Positions 6,752-9,177 of a stretch of 9,177 nt of DNA are shown here, piece after piece. The translations under genes and the position numbers were made by a program. The stretch spans positions 1 through 9,177 of the forward strand of contig DAHVYL010000016.1 in NCBI GenBank assembly GCA_027327685.1. The letters run 5' to 3'. Source of the DNA: Candidatus Woesebacteria bacterium. GTDB taxonomy: Bacteria; Patescibacteriota; Microgenomatia; UBA8517. How positions within the stretch are numbered: the stretch's first letter is position 1; each line of letters starts with the position of its first letter. Below the pieces are notes generated by a model that was not told where the DNA came from, made no database searches, and saw only the letters and a list, made by a program, of their open reading frames with translations.

Positions 6752-7282
6752 TTAGTAGGTAATTTTGACTACAAAATCAGTTTCCCCGGAATTTCTTTCC
6801 GATGAATTCACTTGTCCCAGTTCGGCGCCTTTAAACGGTGCACCTTGCAAACTGATAATAAATCTGGAAATGTCAAAATCCGAAAACGAGGCTCCGCGAA
6901 CTTCTATTTCCCCCCGTGTCACGGATATTCTCGATAGGGTAATGCTTTCGGGGACGCTACTGGTAATTTTTTCAATCAAAGCCGAGGTATTCTGGTCTTG
7001 GCTGATTTTACTGAAAACGCTCAATTTCGACTGGATTCCTCTAAATTGTTTTTCAAGGTTTGCCTGTGCGGAAATTTGTGCACTCTTTGCTTTAATGGAA
7101 TTATTTAAGGTAGAATTTTGAGCATCCAACCAGAATCGCGATAAAAATGCCGCCATAACAACCATCTCGGTGACAATTACTATTATGCGAAACGTCCCGG
7201 TTGCCCACCTCAGGACACGCCCCGTGGTCGAAGCATTAAATTCCTCCAGCGGCAGTAGGTTTATAGCTTTATTTTTGGGCAT
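6752..7282 (-). CDS. pilN: Type IV pilus inner-membrane platform protein PilN-like
   Basis: This 176-residue protein starts with KNKAINLLP: the INLLP motif (7-11) is the segment that in known PilN proteins docks into the actin-like ATPase PilM. One TM helix (about 32-50) is followed by a coiled-coil region (55-95) and a ferredoxin-like domain (98-176), with the usual pattern of a helix (ALIEKITSSVPESITL), strands around GEIEVRGASFSDFDISRFI, and a C-terminal strand. Length fits the family. ATG at 7282 is the only start in line with the INLLP motif; no clear Shine-Dalgarno precedes it. It opens the seven-gene operon. Unusually, pilM is not directly upstream: the preceding gene is rpsT, 74 bases away. 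Since the PilM-binding motif is kept, PilM is probably encoded elsewhere. Confidence 0.87.
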   Translation of the reverse strand: MPKNKAINLLPLEEFNASTTGRVLRWATGTFRIIVIVTEMVVMAAFLSRFWLDAQNSTLNNSIKAKSAQISAQANLEKQFRGIQSKLSVFSKISQDQNTSALIEKITSSVPESITLSRISVTRGEIEVRGASFSDFDISRFIISLQGAPFKGAELGQVNSSERNSGETDFVVKITY

Positions 7283-7288
7283 AATTTA

Positions 7289-7301
7289 CATAGGGCCTAT
7301 G
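7289..7301. promoter_or_regulatory. 13-base dyad in the pilN leader, possible operator
   Basis: The arms CATAGG and CCTATG are a perfect inverted repeat around a single central base. The dyad lies between the candidate promoter and the pilN start, ending seven bases before the ATG. It could be an operator or a small RNA hairpin that affects initiation. The arm CCTATG also creates an ATG directly followed by TAA on the minus strand, a start-stop pair just ahead of pilN. A 13-base palindrome can occur by chance, so this is tentative. Confidence 0.3.
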
Positions 7302-7311
7302 GCTTTAAATC

Positions 7312-7320
7312 AATATAGCA
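7312..7320 (-). promoter_or_regulatory. Candidate extended -10 promoter of the pilN operon
   Basis: On the minus strand this reads TGC-TATATT, a TGn extension plus a -10 hexamer with five of six consensus bases. No good -35 box sits 16-18 bases upstream (TTCTTT at spacing 17), which is tolerated by extended -10 promoters. Transcription would start near 7305 and give a leader of about 23 bases before the pilN ATG. I see no strong terminator behind rpsT, so read-through from rpsT is also possible. Confidence 0.4.
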
Positions 7321-7356
7321 CATGTAAATGCGTGAAAGAAGTTCTATCCGGAAGAA

Positions 7357-7650
7357 TTATTTTTTCTTTGTAGGGGTCTTTTTTGAAACCTTTTTTGCCT
7401 CCTTTGGAGAAGCTTTGACAGAAATCAGTTTTGAAAGTTGCGACTTTATTCTGGCGGCTTTGTTTTTGTGAATTACGTTTTTCTTTGCTGCACGGTCGGC
7501 CAGAGAAACCGCTGCCAATATTTTTTGGCTATTTTTGGATTTTTTTGCAAGACGGACGGCAATCTCAAGCCTTTTTACTAAAAGTCTGTTAACTTCAGTT
7601 TTATTTTTGGAACCCCTAAGGGCCCTTTTGGCTGTTTTTGTTACTGGCAT
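7357..7650 (-). CDS. rpsT: 30S ribosomal protein S20
   Basis: The 97-residue product is very basic and carries the S20 signature near its middle: SLADRAAKKNVIHKNKAAR followed by IKSQLSKL, matching the DKAAxKGxIHKNKAARxKS core of bacterial S20. S20 binds 16S rRNA helices in the body of the 30S subunit early in assembly. The N-terminus (MPVTKTAKRALRGSKNKTEVN) corresponds to the long first helix region. The C-terminus is extended by a Lys/Ser/Pro-rich tail (about 80-97), a common variable part. It starts at ATG 7650 and is transcribed away from murJ from a strong-looking promoter in the 61-base divergent gap. Single gene, not part of a ribosomal operon here. Confidence 0.93.
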   Translation of the reverse strand: MPVTKTAKRALRGSKNKTEVNRLLVKRLEIAVRLAKKSKNSQKILAAVSLADRAAKKNVIHKNKAARIKSQLSKLISVKASPKEAKKVSKKTPTKKK

Positions 7651-7667
7651 ATCGGTTTATTTTACGG

Positions 7668-7696
7668 TTGTTAGTATATGACAAAGAAGCTAGAAT
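7668..7696 (+). promoter_or_regulatory. Sigma70-like promoter for murJ
   Basis: TTGTTA (7668-7673) and TAGAAT (7691-7696) are separated by exactly 17 bases, matching four and five of six consensus positions. Transcription would start near 7703, leaving a leader of only about nine bases before the murJ ATG, so the mRNA would be nearly leaderless. The two boxes interlock with the opposite-facing rpsT promoter. Confidence 0.5.
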
Positions 7697-7701
7697 ATCA
7701 A
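7673..7701 (-). promoter_or_regulatory. Sigma70-like promoter for rpsT
   Basis: On the minus strand TTGATA (7696-7701) and TATACT (7673-7678) are separated by 17 bases; each matches five of six consensus positions. Transcription would start near 7666, about 15 bases ahead of the rpsT ATG. This is the best-scoring promoter by eye in the window, fitting a ribosomal protein gene. It overlaps the murJ promoter almost completely. Confidence 0.6.
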
Positions 7702-7711
7702 CTAAGAGATA

Positions 7712-9177
7712 ATGGAAGACTTAATCGCCAGGAGTAAAAAAATCATAAATTCGCAACAAAACACCGTTCTTTCCGCAGCCACTTTGATCATGGTTATGAT
7801 TGCTACCTCCATGGTTCTGGGACTTATCAGGCAGAGAGTTCTGGCAAGTTATTTTGACCCGAATTCGCTTTCTTTGTTTTTTGCTGCTTTCAGGCTTCCC
7901 GATGCGATTTTTCAGGTTTTGGTTTTTGGTACCTTTTCCTCCGCTTTTATCCCCGTGTTCACCAAAACTCTGAAAGAGGGAGAGATAAAAGCCTGGCAGC
8001 TTGCAGGTAAGGTTGTCTCAATCGGACTTGCCATTTTTATTTTTGCGGTCGCCGTGATTGGGGTTTTTGCACCTCAGATTTATTCTATTATCGCACCCGG
8101 TTTTGGCCTTGCCGAAAACGCAAAAATAGCATTTCTCGCCAGAATTCTTTTTGCAGCTCAGGGTTTTTTTGTAGTCAGTTATGTTTTGACGGGGGTTTTG
8201 GAGTCCCTACGCCGTTTTCTGATACCGGCTCTGGCACCAATTTTTTACAATTTGGGAATAATTTTGGGTACGGTTATACTTACTCCCTACATTGGCTTAA
8301 CGGCCCCCGCGATCGGAGTGGTTATCGGAGCTTTCGCCCATTTTATAATTCAGTATCCTCTTTCGAGGAGGCTTGGGTTTAGATTTACTTGGGATTTTAA
8401 ACCGGACGACGGTGTTAAAAAGATCGGGCGGTTGGCTCTCCCGAGGGTAATCGACTTGACCTTTGACCAGATAGGGAAAAGTACCGAGCTCTTTCTCTCG
8501 TCGATTATTTCCCAAGCATCTTATACTTACTATACTTTTGCAAATTCGCTACAGCTTCTTCCGGTAACCCTTTTTGGAACATCTCTTGCTAAGGCCGTTC
8601 TTCCAATGCTTTCAAATGCGGATGGGGATAAAAAGGAATTTAGAAGAATTCTTCTTTCGGCAATTTACCAAGCAATGTTTTTTACACTGCCTATGGCGGC
8701 GGCCTTGATTGCATTGAGAATCCCTGTGGTCAGACTTATTTATGGAACAAAGATTTTTGATTGGAATTCAACGGTACAAACAGGAACGGTGCTTTCTGTT
8801 TTTGCAGTATCTGTGGTTTTCCAAACCTTAATGTCTATTCTTGTTCGCTCATTTTTTGCGTTGCATGATACAAAAACCCCGGTCAAAGTTTCTTTTGTCG
8901 GACTCATAATTCTGGTTACGGGCGATTTTATACTGGTCAAGGGGTTTCACCTGGACGTTTGGGCACTTGCCGCGTCCTTCGCAGTGAGCACACTGATTGA
9001 ATCGGTGGTTCTGATAGCACTGATCAACAAAAGAATTGGAGAGATAATCAATTTGAAGTTTATTAAACACACTCTAAAAATTCTTGTGGCCACCGCAATT
9101 TCCGGTGGCGCGATGTACTTTATGCTTAAGATTTTTGACAAATCTGTCTGGGTCAAAAGGCTTTCATTCTTGGGCGG
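7712..9177 (+). CDS. murJ: MurJ/MviN-family lipid II flippase, 3' partial
   Basis: The frame is open from ATG 7712 to the window end (488 codons visible), without a stop, so the C-terminus is missing. MurJ flips the peptidoglycan precursor lipid II across the membrane. Family marks are in order: VLGLIRQRVLASYF (35-48), FFAAFRLPDAIFQVLVFGTFSSAFIPVF (starting at 56, cut here by residue range 56-83), the TM5 region FLIPALAPIFYNLGII (169-184), SLQLLPVTLFGTSLAKAVLP (279-298), and HDTKTPVKVSFV (385-396), equal to the well-kept DIKTPVKI of E. coli. About 13-14 TM helices are expected. Compared with E. coli MurJ from memory, Arg24 is kept (R40), but Arg18, Asp39, Arg52 and Arg270 align with M34, S54, F67 and S279. 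The gene is divergent from rpsT. The family call is sure; flippase activity is inferred. Confidence 0.9.
   Translation, partial: MEDLIARSKKIINSQQNTVLSAATLIMVMIATSMVLGLIRQRVLASYFDPNSLSLFFAAFRLPDAIFQVLVFGTFSSAFIPVFTKTLKEGEIKAWQLAGKVVSIGLAIFIFAVAVIGVFAPQIYSIIAPGFGLAENAKIAFLARILFAAQGFFVVSYVLTGVLESLRRFLIPALAPIFYNLGIILGTVILTPYIGLTAPAIGVVIGAFAHFIIQYPLSRRLGFRFTWDFKPDDGVKKIGRLALPRVIDLTFDQIGKSTELFLSSIISQASYTYYTFANSLQLLPVTLFGTSLAKAVLPMLSNADGDKKEFRRILLSAIYQAMFFTLPMAAALIALRIPVVRLIYGTKIFDWNSTVQTGTVLSVFAVSVVFQTLMSILVRSFFALHDTKTPVKVSFVGLIILVTGDFILVKGFHLDVWALAASFAVSTLIESVVLIALINKRIGEIINLKFIKHTLKILVATAISGGAMYFMLKIFDKSVWVKRLSFLG

Noticed and set aside
6765..7121. 118-residue plus-strand ORF
   Set aside because: It lies wholly antisense to pilN, which has clear family features, and has no recognisable domain or start signal of its own.
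7325..7356. Intrinsic terminator behind rpsT
   Set aside because: Only a very short imperfect stem can be drawn after the stop codon and no T-run follows on the minus strand.
8297..9156. Minus-strand ORFs of 66-73 residues
   Set aside because: They are antisense to the open murJ frame that runs from 7712 to the window end; murJ has firm motif support.
1..9177. Alternative genetic code with TGA as Gly
   Set aside because: TGA ends the glycosyltransferase and the 108-residue gene at sensible places, and no in-frame TGA interrupts recognised domains.

Overview
The window looks like a piece of a Candidate Phyla Radiation (Patescibacteria) genome, most likely Microgenomates-like. Four things point there: a dense cluster of short pilus-assembly genes without outer-membrane partners, secreted proteins with Pro/Thr stalks, a tandem GT-C glycosyltransferase, and a divergent MurJ flippase. 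TGA ends at least two genes and Trp is encoded by TGG, so the code is the standard bacterial one and not the TGA=Gly code of Gracilibacteria/Absconditabacteria. The taxonomic call comes from family resemblance recalled from memory, not from a search.

Layout. (1) 1-2042, plus strand: the 3' part of a large membrane glycosyltransferase. A GT-C module with WGQxD and RMHER motifs is fused to a complete-looking protein O-mannosyltransferase (PMT/GT39) module. (2) 2047-7282, minus strand: seven tightly packed genes that read like one operon. In transcription order these are pilN, pilO, a small one-TM protein with a Pro/Thr tail, an FN3/Ig multidomain surface protein ending in LPQSG plus TM, a cysteine-rich one-TM surface protein, a DUF11-like surface protein ending in LPESG plus TM, and a small two-TM protein. 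(3) 7357-7650, minus: rpsT (ribosomal protein S20). (4) 7712-9177, plus: murJ (lipid II flippase family), running off the window end.

How the genes may work together. PilN and PilO form the inner-membrane alignment platform of type IV pili. The proteins encoded directly behind them are exported and carry Ig-like or Cys-rich ectodomains on Pro/Thr-rich stalks, and two end in a sortase-like LPxSG plus hydrophobic tail. The convergent neighbour is a predicted protein O-mannosyltransferase, an enzyme class that acts on Ser/Thr in secreted proteins. I infer a cell-surface module: pilus base, stalked adhesin-like proteins and an O-glycosylation enzyme that may decorate the stalks. No gene here proves the link; the case rests on adjacency and composition.

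Regulation. The 61-base gap between rpsT and murJ holds two interlocked sigma70-like promoters facing opposite ways. The 74-base gap before pilN holds an extended -10 box and a 13-base dyad close to the start codon. There are no RNA genes, CRISPR arrays, insertion sequences or attachment sites that I can see, and no gene-free stretch longer than 74 bases.
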